From positions 1 to 64,000 of the forward strand of contig NZ_BOOY01000002.1 in the NCBI RefSeq assembly GCF_016863475.1: a stretch of 64,000 nt of DNA, given 5' to 3'. Position 1 is the stretch's first letter. Every line of letters starts with the position of its first letter. Made by a program: the position numbers and the translations under genes. The notes beneath the pieces are model-generated. The model made no database searches and was not told the origin of the DNA. It was given only the letters and a program-made list of their open reading frames with translations. This stretch comes from Spirilliplanes yamanashiensis. Lineage in GTDB: Bacteria > Actinomycetota > Actinomycetes > Mycobacteriales > Micromonosporaceae. Shown here one piece after another: positions 43,555 to 51,995 of this stretch.

Positions 43555-45573
43555 GTGACGCCCGTGAACCCGAACCAGGCCGACGAGGCCGCGACCGTGC
43601 AGTTCCGCGCGGTCGGCCCCGCCCCGGTCGGGCCCCCGCCACGGCAGGGCGCCGCCCCGCAGGCCGGTCCGGGCGCGCAGAGCGCGCCGCCACGCCCGCA
43701 GGGCGGGCCGGTCGCGCAGGGCAAGCCGGTCCCCCCGCCGCAGGGTCCGCAGGGTGGCCGGGCGCAGGTCCCGCCGCCCGCCGCGAGCGCCGCTGCCGTG
43801 CCCGCCGGAAACCCCGCCGGATCCGCAACCGGATCTGCCGCCGGGTTCGCGTCCGGCTCCGCCGCCGGGGCCGCCGCTGTGCCCGTACCCCCGGCCGGGG
43901 GGCCGCCCCGCCTCACCCGCAGGCGGACCGCGATCCTCGCCGCGGTCGTGGCCGGCGTGCTGCTCGCCGCCGGTGGCGGCGTGCTGGCGTGGGCGACGGC
44001 GGGTGACGTCCCGCGCGGCACCGAGGTGCTGGGCATCGACCTGGGCGCGCAGACCCGGAGCGAGGCGGAGGCCACCCTGACCCGCGCGCTGGGCGACCGG
44101 CTGACCGCCCCCGCCCGCGTCACGCTCGCGGGCAAGCAGGTGGAGCTGAAGGCGGCCGACATCGGCCTGGCGCTCGACACGGCCGCCACGGTCGACGCGG
44201 CGGCCGGCGGCGGCCCCCGGCTGTGGGGCACCCGCACGGTCGAGCCCGTGGTGACCGTCGACCAGGGCAAGCTCGAGGCGGCGCTGCGCAAGAACCTCGA
44301 CCCCGACCAGGTCACGATGAAGAAGCCGGGCATCACGTTCGCCGGCACGACGCCGAAGCCGAGGTACCCGGAGCCGGGCCGCGACATCGACCCGGCGCAG
44401 GCCGCGCAGCTGGTGCGCGCCGGGTGGCTGGGCGGCGGGCCGGTCGAGGTGCCGCTGGTCGAGCGGCCGCCCGCCACGACGCGCGAGCAGGTCGACCAGC
44501 TCGTCGCGGACGTGGCCGCGCCGGCCGTCGCCGCGCCCGTCGCGATCCGCACCGAGGGCGGCGTGGCCACGCTGACGCCGGCCGCCATCGCGAAGGGCCT
44601 GGTGTTCCGGGCCGACGACGCGGGCAAGCTGACCCCGGCGATCGACGCGAAGAAGCTGCGCGCGGCCGCCGCGAAGGAGCTGGCGAAGGTCGAGGTGGAG
44701 CCGGAGTCGGCGAACATCGCGCTCAGCGGCGGCAAGCCGCGGATCGTCGCCAGCACCCCCGGCAAGCAGATCGACCTGGCGAAGCTCGACCTGCTGGCGG
44801 TGCTGCCGAACGCGGCGCCGCGCGAGCTGACCGCCGCCCTGGAGACCACCGAGGCGGCGACTACCGACGCCGACATGGTCCAGCTGGGCATCAAGGAGAA
44901 GGTGTCGACGTTCACGACGAAGTTCGACCCGGGCCAGGCGTCGCGCAGCTCCAACATCAAGACCATCGCCCGCGAGGTCGACGGCGCGATCGTCAAGCCC
45001 GGCGAGACGTTCTCACTCAACGGCCACACCGGCGAGCGCAGCTACGCGCAGGGCTACAAGGACGCCCCGGTGATCGTCGGCGGCAAGCTGGAGCCGGGCG
45101 TCGGCGGCGGCGCGTCGCAGTTCACCACGACGCTGTTCAACGCGGCCTACTACGCGGGCCTGCAGGACGTCGAGCACAAGCCGCACTCGTTCTACTTCAG
45201 CCGCTACCCGTCGGTCATCGAGTCGACGATCTTCTACCCGACGCTGGACCTGAAGTTCAAGAACACCACGGAGTACGGGGTGCTCATCGACACCTCGTAC
45301 ACCTCGAACTCGATCACCGTCGCGATGTGGAGCACGAAGGTCTACGACAGCGTCAAGACGGTGTACGGGCCGCGCCGCAACCACACGTCGCCGCCGACGG
45401 TGCACCGCGAGGACGGTCCGAAGTGCATCGCGACGAGCGGCCTGCCGGGCTTCACCCAGGACGCGTGGCGGGTCATCCGCAAGGACGGCCAGGAGCTGCC
45501 GCGAGAGAAGTTCACGTGGAAGTACGATCCGGAACCACGGTTCATCTGTGGTGGCACGGAGGACGAGGACTAG
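43555..45573 (+). CDS. VanW-family cell-envelope protein
   Basis: A 672-aa protein with a Pro/Gln/Gly-rich cytoplasmic region (about 1-115), one membrane helix (about 125-147), tandem PG_binding_4/YoaR-like domains, and a C-terminal VanW domain (PGETFSLNGHTGERSYAQGYKDA, GGGASQFTTTLFNAAYYAGL). Probably acts on peptidoglycan outside the cell. Start at GTG 43555, since AGAGG sits 8 nt upstream; GTG 43546 is in frame. A TAGTCT box lies further up. Confidence 0.88.
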   Translation: MTPVNPNQADEAATVQFRAVGPAPVGPPPRQGAAPQAGPGAQSAPPRPQGGPVAQGKPVPPPQGPQGGRAQVPPPAASAAAVPAGNPAGSATGSAAGFASGSAAGAAAVPVPPAGGPPRLTRRRTAILAAVVAGVLLAAGGGVLAWATAGDVPRGTEVLGIDLGAQTRSEAEATLTRALGDRLTAPARVTLAGKQVELKAADIGLALDTAATVDAAAGGGPRLWGTRTVEPVVTVDQGKLEAALRKNLDPDQVTMKKPGITFAGTTPKPRYPEPGRDIDPAQAAQLVRAGWLGGGPVEVPLVERPPATTREQVDQLVADVAAPAVAAPVAIRTEGGVATLTPAAIAKGLVFRADDAGKLTPAIDAKKLRAAAAKELAKVEVEPESANIALSGGKPRIVASTPGKQIDLAKLDLLAVLPNAAPRELTAALETTEAATTDADMVQLGIKEKVSTFTTKFDPGQASRSSNIKTIAREVDGAIVKPGETFSLNGHTGERSYAQGYKDAPVIVGGKLEPGVGGGASQFTTTLFNAAYYAGLQDVEHKPHSFYFSRYPSVIESTIFYPTLDLKFKNTTEYGVLIDTSYTSNSITVAMWSTKVYDSVKTVYGPRRNHTSPPTVHREDGPKCIATSGLPGFTQDAWRVIRKDGQELPREKFTWKYDPEPRFICGGTEDED

Positions 45574-45583
45574 AGAGGGCACG

Positions 45584-46048
45584 ATGAGAGCACGCTGGCT
45601 GCCGGTCGGAATCCTGGCCCTGGTGTTGTTCGCGGTCAACGTCGCGTCGCGGCTGGTGGTCCGGCTGGCGTTCGACGGTGGGGCGGTGGCGGAGAACCGC
45701 GCGTCCCTGGTGATGTTCGCGGTGATCGCCACCGTGCTCGGCGTGCTGGCGTTCGTGCGCGCCCGCCGCGAGCCGGTCGCCCGCTGGCTCGGCGACCTGT
45801 CCGTCGCCGCGGGCGTCGCGCTGGTGCTGACCCTGTTCGTCGGCCCGTTCGTCAGCGGCGGCACGCCGTTCGGCAGCGGCGCGGGCGACTTCTTCAACCA
45901 GATCTGGCTGTACGCGGGGTTCGCCGGCGCGGGGATGCTGATCGGCTACCTGCTGGTGACGGCGCTGGGGCTGGACTACCGCTCGCAGGGCCTGAAGCGG
46001 TACGCGGAGGCCCGGATGACGCGGCCGCGCCGGATCGTCCGGCGCTGA
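45584..46048 (+). CDS. Small four-helix membrane protein
   Basis: A 154-aa membrane protein with about four helices and an arginine-rich C-terminus (RMTRPRRIVRR). AGAGAGG precedes the ATG. It follows VanW by 10 nt, so it is likely cotranscribed. No family recognised. Confidence 0.65.
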   Translation: MRARWLPVGILALVLFAVNVASRLVVRLAFDGGAVAENRASLVMFAVIATVLGVLAFVRARREPVARWLGDLSVAAGVALVLTLFVGPFVSGGTPFGSGAGDFFNQIWLYAGFAGAGMLIGYLLVTALGLDYRSQGLKRYAEARMTRPRRIVRR

Positions 46049-46055
46049 CCGCGGT

Positions 46056-46559
46056 TCACTCGGCGGCGCGCGGCGCCAGGCCCGGCAGGGTTATCGGCAG
46101 CACGGGCAGCTGCTCGGCGGAGATGCGGGCGGCGGGCGCGACCGACGGCACGGTCGCGGGGACGGCGGCGGGCGCGCCGCTGATCGTGGCGGCGGGCAGC
46201 GCGTGGCGGGGTGCGCCGACGGCGGCGGTGCCGCGGATGGCGGCCGAGGGCCGGGGCGACAGGGTCGCGGCGCGGCTCGTCATGGGCAGCGCCGGCGAGA
46301 CGGGCGCCGGGGCGAGGGCGGCCGGGGCGGCCGGGGCGAGCGTGGCCGGGTTCTCCGCGGCGGCGGCGAGGTCGCGGCGGGCGCGGGTGGCGAGCTGGAA
46401 CAGTGAGCGGGTCGCGGAGTCGTAGCCCCCGCGCCAGGCCTCGTCGCGCTCGTAGGCCTGCTTGTACCACTGGTGCAGGCGGCCGGCGGCGTAGGCGGTG
46501 CACAGGGCGAAGGCCAGCACGGACAGCGCCTGCAGGACGGCGGTTTCGGGGGGATTCAT
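46056..46559 (-). CDS. Membrane-anchored Ala/Pro-rich hypothetical protein
   Basis: A 167-aa protein: one N-terminal helix (TAVLQALSVLAFALCTAYAAG), then WYKQAYERDEAWRGGYD and a long Ala/Pro-rich C-terminal half, probably disordered. No family recognised. The ATG is preceded by a palindrome containing a TACCGT box 6 nt away. Confidence 0.6.
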   Translation of the reverse strand: MNPPETAVLQALSVLAFALCTAYAAGRLHQWYKQAYERDEAWRGGYDSATRSLFQLATRARRDLAAAAENPATLAPAAPAALAPAPVSPALPMTSRAATLSPRPSAAIRGTAAVGAPRHALPAATISGAPAAVPATVPSVAPAARISAEQLPVLPITLPGLAPRAAE

Positions 46560-46560
46560 A

Positions 46561-46575
46561 CCTTTACGGTAAAGG
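46561..46575. promoter_or_regulatory. Palindrome overlapping the -10 of the gene at 46559
   Basis: Perfect 7-bp-arm palindrome CCTTTAC-G-GTAAAGG, starting 2 nt before the ATG at 46559. Its minus strand contains TACCGT at 46566-46571, 6 nt from that ATG, so a bound repressor would cover both promoter and start. Confidence 0.4.
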
Positions 46576-46703
46576 GCGTCCCCCGGATTCTCGTCCGCTG
46601 AACAGGCGGACAACACGAGCCGTCGCCCGGAACACCAAATGTCCGAAACGCCCGTGTGCGATGGTTGCGCTCCGAACATTTGTCGTGCAGCAAGTGAGCG
46701 GGT

Positions 46704-46730
46704 GCCCGCCCGGGCCGGGCCCGGGCGGGC
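46704..46730 (-). terminator. GC-rich hairpin terminator of FG-GAP gene
   Basis: Perfect 13-bp arms (GCCCGCCCGGGCC/GGCCCGGGCGGGC) around one base, 8 nt after the stop of the minus-strand FG-GAP gene. Lacks a U tract. The rest of 46576-46737 shows nothing recognisable. Confidence 0.65.
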
Positions 46731-46737
46731 GGCGCGC

Positions 46738-48183
46738 TCAGCGCCCGAGCGACCAGCCGAACCGCGCCCCGGCCGCCGACCCGCCCAGCGCACCGGGGGT
46801 CAGCGTGACGGCCTTCTTCGCCGCCACCCCCCACGCCCGGCCCGGCAGGACGGTGACGAAGCCGTCGCCGTAGTACGGGTACGCCGTGGACGCGTTGCCG
46901 CCGGTGGCGGCGACGGCCAGGTCGCCGCGGCCGTCGCCGTTCACGTCGCGCACGGTGGTCAGCCAGCCGAACTGGTCGTTCGCCGCGGGCGTGCCGGGCA
47001 GGTTGCGCTCGCCGCGGGCCAGCCACTGCGACCGGCCGGACAGGCCGGTGGCGGAGCCGAGCAGGATCGACACCGATCCGGCCGCCGTGACGGCGTTGTC
47101 GGCGCCGAGGCCCTCGCGCTGGGCGCCCACGATCAGCTCCGGGTGCCCGTCGCCGGTGAGGTCGCCCACCGACACCGACGAGCCGAACCAGTCGTACGGC
47201 TCCTTGGTGTCCGGCACGCCCGCGGAGTCCTGGTCGAGCACGAGGTCGGGCTCCTCGGGCAGCACCCCGTCGGCGGTGCCGTGGAAGACGTTGACCAGGC
47301 CCTCCGACTCGGTCCAGCGGTCGACCGGGCGGCCCACGACGATGTCGGCCCGGCCATCGGCCGTGAGGTCGCCGACGGCGAGGTCGGCGCCGCCGTTGTA
47401 GACGTCGACGTGCGCGGGCGACGGGCTCAGCCCGGCGGCGGTGCCGAGGTGCACGGCGATCGACTTCGAGCCGCCGACCTGGGTGAACAGCGCCACGACG
47501 TCCTCGCGGCCGTCGCCGTTGACGTCACCGGACGCCAGCGCGGACGACCCGTACAGGGCCTCGTCGGCGGTGCGCTCGGCGGCGAACGCGCCCGCCGCCA
47601 CGGTGAAGCGCACCAGGCGGCCGAAGTTGCTCGGCGGCTCGGCGGCGACGATCTCCGGGCGGCCGTCGCCGTCCAGGTCGGCCGCCGTCGCCGCGGTGCC
47701 CAGCGAGCCGCGGCCCAGGATGCGCTGCGCGCGCCCGAGCCCGTCGGCGCTGCCGAAGAAGACGGTCAGCGAGCCCGGCGTGACCAGCACGTCGGGGGTG
47801 TCGGTGTCGCGCGGGGTGCCGACCACCAGGTCGGCGAAGCCGTCGGCGTTGAGGTCGCCGGTGGCCAGGGTGTGGCCGAACGAGCGGTACTCGCCCGGCT
47901 CGCCCGGCACCGCGTCGCCCGCCTGGCTGAGGACGGTGGCCCGCGCCGGGTCGGCGCCCCGCTTCGAGCCGGGCACGATCGTCACGTAGCCGGCGCCCGC
48001 CACCCCGTCGACGGCGCCGCCGGGCGCGCCGATCGCCAGGTCGTCGTACCCGTCGCCGTCGAAGTCGCTGCCCCGGGTCCAGGTGACCGGCGCCGCGGCG
48101 GCCGGGCCGCCCACGGCCACCAGCCCGGTGGCGCCGGCGGTGCCGGCGGCCAGGCCCAGCGCCAGGATGCGCGCAAGATTCAT
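46738..48183 (-). CDS. Secreted FG-GAP/integrin-alpha-like beta-propeller
   Basis: A 481-aa exported protein. Signal peptide about 1-30 (VAVGGPAAAA). The body has about seven FG-GAP repeats with Ca-binding DxDxDG loops: DFDGDGYDDL, DLNADGFADL, DLDGDGRPEI, DVNGDGREDV, DLTADGRADI, DLTGDGHPEL, DVNGDGRGDL. It should fold as a seven-bladed propeller for ligand or carbohydrate binding. No membrane anchor. Confidence 0.88.
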   Translation of the reverse strand: MNLARILALGLAAGTAGATGLVAVGGPAAAAPVTWTRGSDFDGDGYDDLAIGAPGGAVDGVAGAGYVTIVPGSKRGADPARATVLSQAGDAVPGEPGEYRSFGHTLATGDLNADGFADLVVGTPRDTDTPDVLVTPGSLTVFFGSADGLGRAQRILGRGSLGTAATAADLDGDGRPEIVAAEPPSNFGRLVRFTVAAGAFAAERTADEALYGSSALASGDVNGDGREDVVALFTQVGGSKSIAVHLGTAAGLSPSPAHVDVYNGGADLAVGDLTADGRADIVVGRPVDRWTESEGLVNVFHGTADGVLPEEPDLVLDQDSAGVPDTKEPYDWFGSSVSVGDLTGDGHPELIVGAQREGLGADNAVTAAGSVSILLGSATGLSGRSQWLARGERNLPGTPAANDQFGWLTTVRDVNGDGRGDLAVAATGGNASTAYPYYGDGFVTVLPGRAWGVAAKKAVTLTPGALGGSAAGARFGWSLGR

Positions 48184-48246
48184 CGAAGCTCCCCGTGTCG
48201 TAGGAGCGCAGGATACGACCGTCCGAACTGGACGCGCTGCCCCGTG

Positions 48247-49203
48247 TCAGGCGGCCGCCGGGCCCACCCGGGTCAGGTACGTGTGGTGGGTGCCGAACCC
48301 CAGCCGGGCGTACAGGCCGACCGCCGCCGCGTTCGCCTCCTCGACCTGGAGGAACGCCCGGGTGGCGCCCTCGGCGCGCGCCCAGCGCGCCAGCTCGCGG
48401 CACACGTGGGTGCCCAGGCCGCGGCGGCGGGCGCGGGCGGCCGTCTGCACCACCGACAGCCCGAGCCAGCCGTCGCCGGTGATCGTGCCGCGCCCGACGG
48501 CGAGCAGGCCGGCGTCGTCGCGCACCTGCGCGTACCGGGCGACCGGGGCGCCGGTCAGCACCCGCACGGCTGCGGGCGGCAGGGTGCCCTTGTGCTCGGC
48601 GACCATCGCCAGCCACTCGTCGCCGGGGCGGGTGAGCAGCTCGGCGGGCGGCAGCCCCGCGGCCGGGCCCGCGGCCAGTGCCGGCACCGCGGCCGTCTGC
48701 ACCAGCACGAGCGGCAGCGTGGCCCAGCCGCGCTCGTCGAGCAGGGCGTTCACCGGGGCCGCCAGCGGCATCGGGGCGTTGATCATCGGCGGGCGGCCGC
48801 GCTCGGCGTACCAGGCGGTGACCGCGTCGACCGCGGCCTCGAGCGGCCGGTCCGGGTCGCCCACGGCGAGCGCCGAGTTGGCCCGGCCCGTCCAGCCGTC
48901 CGCGCAGCGCAGCCACCACCCGCCGAGGCGGGCCGTGACCGGCGCCGGCCAGGCGTCGTTCGCGGCCAGTTCGAGGGCGGCGACGTCCGCGGCGCGCGGC
49001 CGGCGGGCCGCCGGCACCCGCTTCGCGCGGTGCACGTCCCGCAGGGGTACGCGCAGCGGCCCGGCGGCGGTGGCGATGGTGAGTTCCGTCTCGGTGAGCT
49101 CGACGAGTTCTCCGAGGGCGTCGGAGAAGAGCGGGCGATCTTCCTGCCTGCCTACAATTCGCCGGACGACCACCCGGTGTCCCACATCCTGCCGTCGGAG
49201 CAC
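48247..49203 (-). CDS. GNAT N-acetyltransferase with N-terminal domain
   Basis: A 318-aa protein. The first ~60 residues form a small beta domain (RVVVRRIVG...LFSDALGELVELTETELTI); the C-terminal GNAT core has RRRGLGTHVCRELARWA (acetyl-CoA loop) and NAAAVGLYARLGF. WWLRCADGWTGRANS is typical of this actinobacterial family. Acceptor unknown. GTG start; divergent from fdxA. Confidence 0.82.
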   Translation of the reverse strand: MLRRQDVGHRVVVRRIVGRQEDRPLFSDALGELVELTETELTIATAAGPLRVPLRDVHRAKRVPAARRPRAADVAALELAANDAWPAPVTARLGGWWLRCADGWTGRANSALAVGDPDRPLEAAVDAVTAWYAERGRPPMINAPMPLAAPVNALLDERGWATLPLVLVQTAAVPALAAGPAAGLPPAELLTRPGDEWLAMVAEHKGTLPPAAVRVLTGAPVARYAQVRDDAGLLAVGRGTITGDGWLGLSVVQTAARARRRGLGTHVCRELARWARAEGATRAFLQVEEANAAAVGLYARLGFGTHHTYLTRVGPAAA

Positions 49204-49286
49204 GCGCCACCTCCTCCCCGGCGAGATACTAGGCTCTAACCGCCGCGGAGGGTTCGCGGCAGCGAAACGCCCCGAGAGGAAGATCC

Positions 49287-49613
49287 GTGACCTACATCAT
49301 CGCCGAGCCGTGCGTCGATGTACTCGACAAGGCATGCATCGAGGAGTGCCCCGTCGACTGCATCTACGAGGGCAACCGGATGCTCTACATCCACCCCGAT
49401 GAGTGTGTGGACTGCGGGGCGTGTGAGCCGGTGTGCCCGGTCGAGGCGATCTTCTACGAGGACGACGTCCCGGAGCAGTGGAAGGACTACACCTCGGCGA
49501 ACTACGAGTTCTTCGAGGACCTTGGCTCGCCGGGCGGCGCCTCGAAGGTCGGCAAGATCGACAAGGACACGCCGTTCGTGACGGCGCAGCCGCCGCGCGG
49601 GGACGCGCACTGA
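49287..49613 (+). CDS. fdxA: Seven-iron ferredoxin
   Basis: A 108-aa 7Fe ferredoxin with [3Fe-4S] and [4Fe-4S] clusters: [17 protein letters not shown] and [15 protein letters not shown]. The C-terminal extension ([17 protein letters not shown]) is usual for the actinobacterial type. Electron carrier, cytoplasmic. GTG start with GAGAGGAAG. A TAGGCT box at 49232-49237 may be its -10. The gene overlaps dapC. Confidence 0.95.
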   Translation: MTYIIAEPCVDVLDKACIEECPVDCIYEGNRMLYIHPDECVDCGACEPVCPVEAIFYEDDVPEQWKDYTSANYEFFEDLGSPGGASKVGKIDKDTPFVTAQPPRGDAH

Positions 49614-50704
49614 GCGGTCTCGCCGCGGCGCTGCCGGACTTCCCCTGGGACCAGCTGGAGCCGGCCAAGGCCGCCGCGGCCGCCCACCCGGACGGCCTCG
49701 TCGACCTGTCCATCGGCACGCCCGTCGACCCGGTGCCCGAGTCCGTGCGGGCCGCGCTGGCCGGCGCGGCCGACTCGCCGGGCTACCCGCTGACCGCCGG
49801 CACGCCCGCCCTGCGCGCCGCCATGACGGACTGGTTCGTCGCGGCGTGCGGGGCGTCCGCCGACGGTCTCGGCGTGCTGCCCACGATCGGCTCCAAGGAG
49901 CTGGTGGCGTGGCTGCCGACGCTGCTCGGCGTCGGCCCCGGCGACACGGTGGTCATCCCGTCGGTCTGCTACCCCACCTACGAGGTCGGGGTGCGGCTGG
50001 CGGGCGCCACCGTGGTGCGGGCCGACTCGCTGACGGCGGTCGGCCCGGACCCGCGCGTCAAGCTGATCTGGATCAACTCGCCGTCGAACCCGACCGGCCG
50101 CGTGCTGCCCGCCACCCACCTGCGCAAGGTGGTCGACTGGGCGCGCGAGCGGGGCGTCGTCGTCGCCAGCGACGAGTGCTACCTCTCGCTCGGCTGGGAG
50201 GAGCGGCCCGTCTCGGTGCTCGACCCGGCCGTCACCGGCGGCGACCCGACGGGCGTGCTCGCGGTGCACTCCCTGTCGAAGCGCTCGAACCTGGCCGGTT
50301 ATCGGGCCGGCCTGGTCGGCGGAGACCCGGTGCTGATCGCCGCGCTGCTCGCCGTCCGCAAGCACGCCGGCATGATCATGCCCGCGCCGGTGCAGGCGGC
50401 CATGGTCGCGGCGCTCGGCGACGAGACCCACGTCGAGGACCAGCGCGCCCGCTACGAGGCGCGCCGCACCGCCCTGCGCGCGGCATTGCTCGACGCCGGC
50501 TTCACCATCGAGCACTCCGAGGCCGGCCTGTACCTGTGGGCCACCCGCGGCGAGGACTGCTGGGACACGGTCGGCTGGCTCGCCGAGCGCGGCATCCTGG
50601 CCGCCCCCGGTTCGTTCTACGGCCCGGCCGGCGCCCGGCACGTGCGCGTCGCGCTGACCGCCACCGACGAGCGGGTCGCCGCTGCGGTCAAGCGCCTCGC
50701 CTGA
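49610..50704 (+). CDS. dapC: N-succinyldiaminopimelate aminotransferase, apparent CTG start
   Basis: PLP enzyme of the DAP/lysine pathway, 364 aa. [22 protein letters not shown] and the PLP-lysine block [17 protein letters not shown] are clear. The conserved protein begins [14 protein letters not shown] immediately at the fdxA stop; the only plausible start there is CTG 49610 in ACTGA, with GGGGA 6 nt upstream. No ATG, GTG or TTG is nearby in frame. Neighbours dapD and dapE lie 9-11 kb downstream. Confidence 0.9.
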   Translation: MSGLAAALPDFPWDQLEPAKAAAAAHPDGLVDLSIGTPVDPVPESVRAALAGAADSPGYPLTAGTPALRAAMTDWFVAACGASADGLGVLPTIGSKELVAWLPTLLGVGPGDTVVIPSVCYPTYEVGVRLAGATVVRADSLTAVGPDPRVKLIWINSPSNPTGRVLPATHLRKVVDWARERGVVVASDECYLSLGWEERPVSVLDPAVTGGDPTGVLAVHSLSKRSNLAGYRAGLVGGDPVLIAALLAVRKHAGMIMPAPVQAAMVAALGDETHVEDQRARYEARRTALRAALLDAGFTIEHSEAGLYLWATRGEDCWDTVGWLAERGILAAPGSFYGPAGARHVRVALTATDERVAAAVKRLA

Positions 50705-50717
50705 CAGGGTGGGCACC

Positions 50718-51359
50718 ATGGAACCAGCTGTCGTCCGGGTCCGCGGCGAGGCCCAGCTCGAGGTGCCGCCCGAGCTGGCCCGCTTCGCGGTGTCCGTCAG
50801 CGCCCGCGGCAAGGACCGCCAGGGCGTGCTCACCCGGCTCGCCGAGCGCTCCGCCGCCGTCCGCGCCCTCGTCGACGAGTACCCCGACGCCGTCGACCGC
50901 CGCGAGACGGGCGCCTTCCACCTCAGCCCGGAGCTGAAGCGCACCGGCGAGCGAATCGCCGCGTACACCGGCAGCGTCACCACCACCGTGACCGTCACCG
51001 ACTTCACCGTGCTCGGCGAGCTGATGGTCCGCCTGGCCGACCTGGAGCAGTCCGCCGTCGACGGCCCGTGGTGGGAGCTGCGCCCGGGCAACCCGGCCGC
51101 CGCCGAGGCCCGCCGCGCCGCCCTCGCCGACGCCCTCACCCGCGCCCGCGAGTACGCCGCCGCCGTCGGCGCCCGCGTCGACCGCCTCGTCGAGATCAGC
51201 GACGAGGGCGGCGGCGGCTTCGACCGCCCGATGTTCCGGGCGATGGCCGGTGCCGCCGAGTCGGCCGGGCTCCCGTCCTTCGACCTGGACCCGCAGGTCC
51301 AGGCGGTGCACGCGGCCGTGCAGCTGCGCCTGACCATCACGGAGCCGGAGCTCGGATAA
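50718..51359 (+). CDS. SIMPL-domain protein (DUF541)
   Basis: A 213-aa protein of the SIMPL family: RGEAQLEVPPELARFAVSVSARG at the N-terminus, ARRAALADALTRAREYAAAVGA in the centre, FRAMAGAAESAG later. No signal peptide, so cytoplasmic. Role unknown; some relatives influence stress responses. ATG 50718 chosen over GTG 50709, with AGGGTGGG upstream, 13 nt after dapC. Confidence 0.82.
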   Translation: MEPAVVRVRGEAQLEVPPELARFAVSVSARGKDRQGVLTRLAERSAAVRALVDEYPDAVDRRETGAFHLSPELKRTGERIAAYTGSVTTTVTVTDFTVLGELMVRLADLEQSAVDGPWWELRPGNPAAAEARRAALADALTRAREYAAAVGARVDRLVEISDEGGGGFDRPMFRAMAGAAESAGLPSFDLDPQVQAVHAAVQLRLTITEPELG

Positions 51360-51389
51360 ATCCCCTTCCGCTGGCAGGAGAAGGGCCGC

Positions 51390-51395
51390 TATCAT
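51390..51395 (+). promoter_or_regulatory. Putative -10 box (TATCAT) for a small RNA
   Basis: TATCAT, 7 nt before a GGAG at 51403 that could be the 5' end of the candidate RNA. No convincing -35. Confidence 0.4.
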
Positions 51396-51402
51396 CGACA
51401 AC

Positions 51403-51490
51403 GGAGTACCGCCTGCCCACGCTCTGTTACCGGCGGGCTCCGCTGCTAGCGCCAACGGGTTCCTCCCTGTGAGGAGCCCGTTTCCGCTTT
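51403..51490 (+). ncRNA. Candidate small RNA with two hairpins
   Basis: An 88-nt transcript is suggested between the TATCAT box and the terminator tail. The 5' stem pairs GGAG-TA-CCGCC (51403-51413) with GGCGG-G-CTCC (51432-51441). The 3' stem is an intrinsic terminator (51454-51482). No open frame fits. It matches no RNA family I could name; a processed terminator of the dapC operon is the alternative. Confidence 0.4.
51454..51482 (+). terminator. Rho-independent-like terminator
   Basis: Stem AACGGGTTCCTC / GAGGAGCCCGTT, 12 bp with one U:G-type mismatch, loop CCTGT, then a T-rich tail (TTTCCGCTTT), the most canonical terminator in the window. Confidence 0.75.
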
Positions 51491-51495
51491 ACGGT
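51490..51495 (+). promoter_or_regulatory. Putative leaderless -10 box (TACGGT)
   Basis: TACGGT, 8 nt before the ATG at 51504, right after the terminator tail. Confidence 0.4.
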
Positions 51496-51503
51496 GACCG
51501 GTG

Positions 51504-51995
51504 ATGCGCACCGTCGAACTCCTCTGCGACCCCCACCTGGACGCCACCGTCCGCGAGGCGTGGCGCCGGCTCGCGGCCGCCGGCCTGCCCAGCCTCGCCA
51601 CCCACCGCGGCCCCACCAACCGCCCGCACGTCACCCTCGGCGCCGCCGACACCCTGCCGGACCTGGGCTTCGTCGTCCGCGCGCTGCCCGTGCCGGTCTT
51701 CGCCGACGACCTGGTCTTCTTCGACGGCAAGTCCGGCGTGGCCGCCTGGCGGCTCGGCTCCACGACGCTGCGCGCCGTGCAGGCCGCGGTGTGGCGCGCC
51801 CTGGGCGGGGTCGGCAACCCGCTGCACGACCCGGCCGCCTGGACCCCGCACATCAGCCTCGCCCGCCGGGTCCGCCCCGACCAGCGCCGCGACGTGGAAC
51901 AGGCCCTCGACGGCCTGGGGACCGTCGAGGGCCTGCTGATCGCGGCCCGCAGCTACGACACGGGTACGCGCACCGTCACCGAGCTGGGCGCTTGA
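51504..51995 (+). CDS. 2'-5' RNA ligase-family protein
   Basis: A 163-aa 2H-phosphoesterase-like protein. The two HxT/S motifs are NRPHVTLG and WTPHISLAR, as expected. It may be a cyclic phosphodiesterase or RNA ligase; substrate unknown. Start ATG 51504, or GTG 51501. The 3' end overlaps the convergent surface-protein gene by 20 nt. Confidence 0.85.
   Translation: MRTVELLCDPHLDATVREAWRRLAAAGLPSLATHRGPTNRPHVTLGAADTLPDLGFVVRALPVPVFADDLVFFDGKSGVAAWRLGSTTLRAVQAAVWRALGGVGNPLHDPAAWTPHISLARRVRPDQRRDVEQALDGLGTVEGLLIAARSYDTGTRTVTELGA

Noticed and set aside
49433-49610. Upstream GTG at 49433 as the dapC start
   Set aside because: Would place 59 unconserved residues inside fdxA; the family starts at the overlap.
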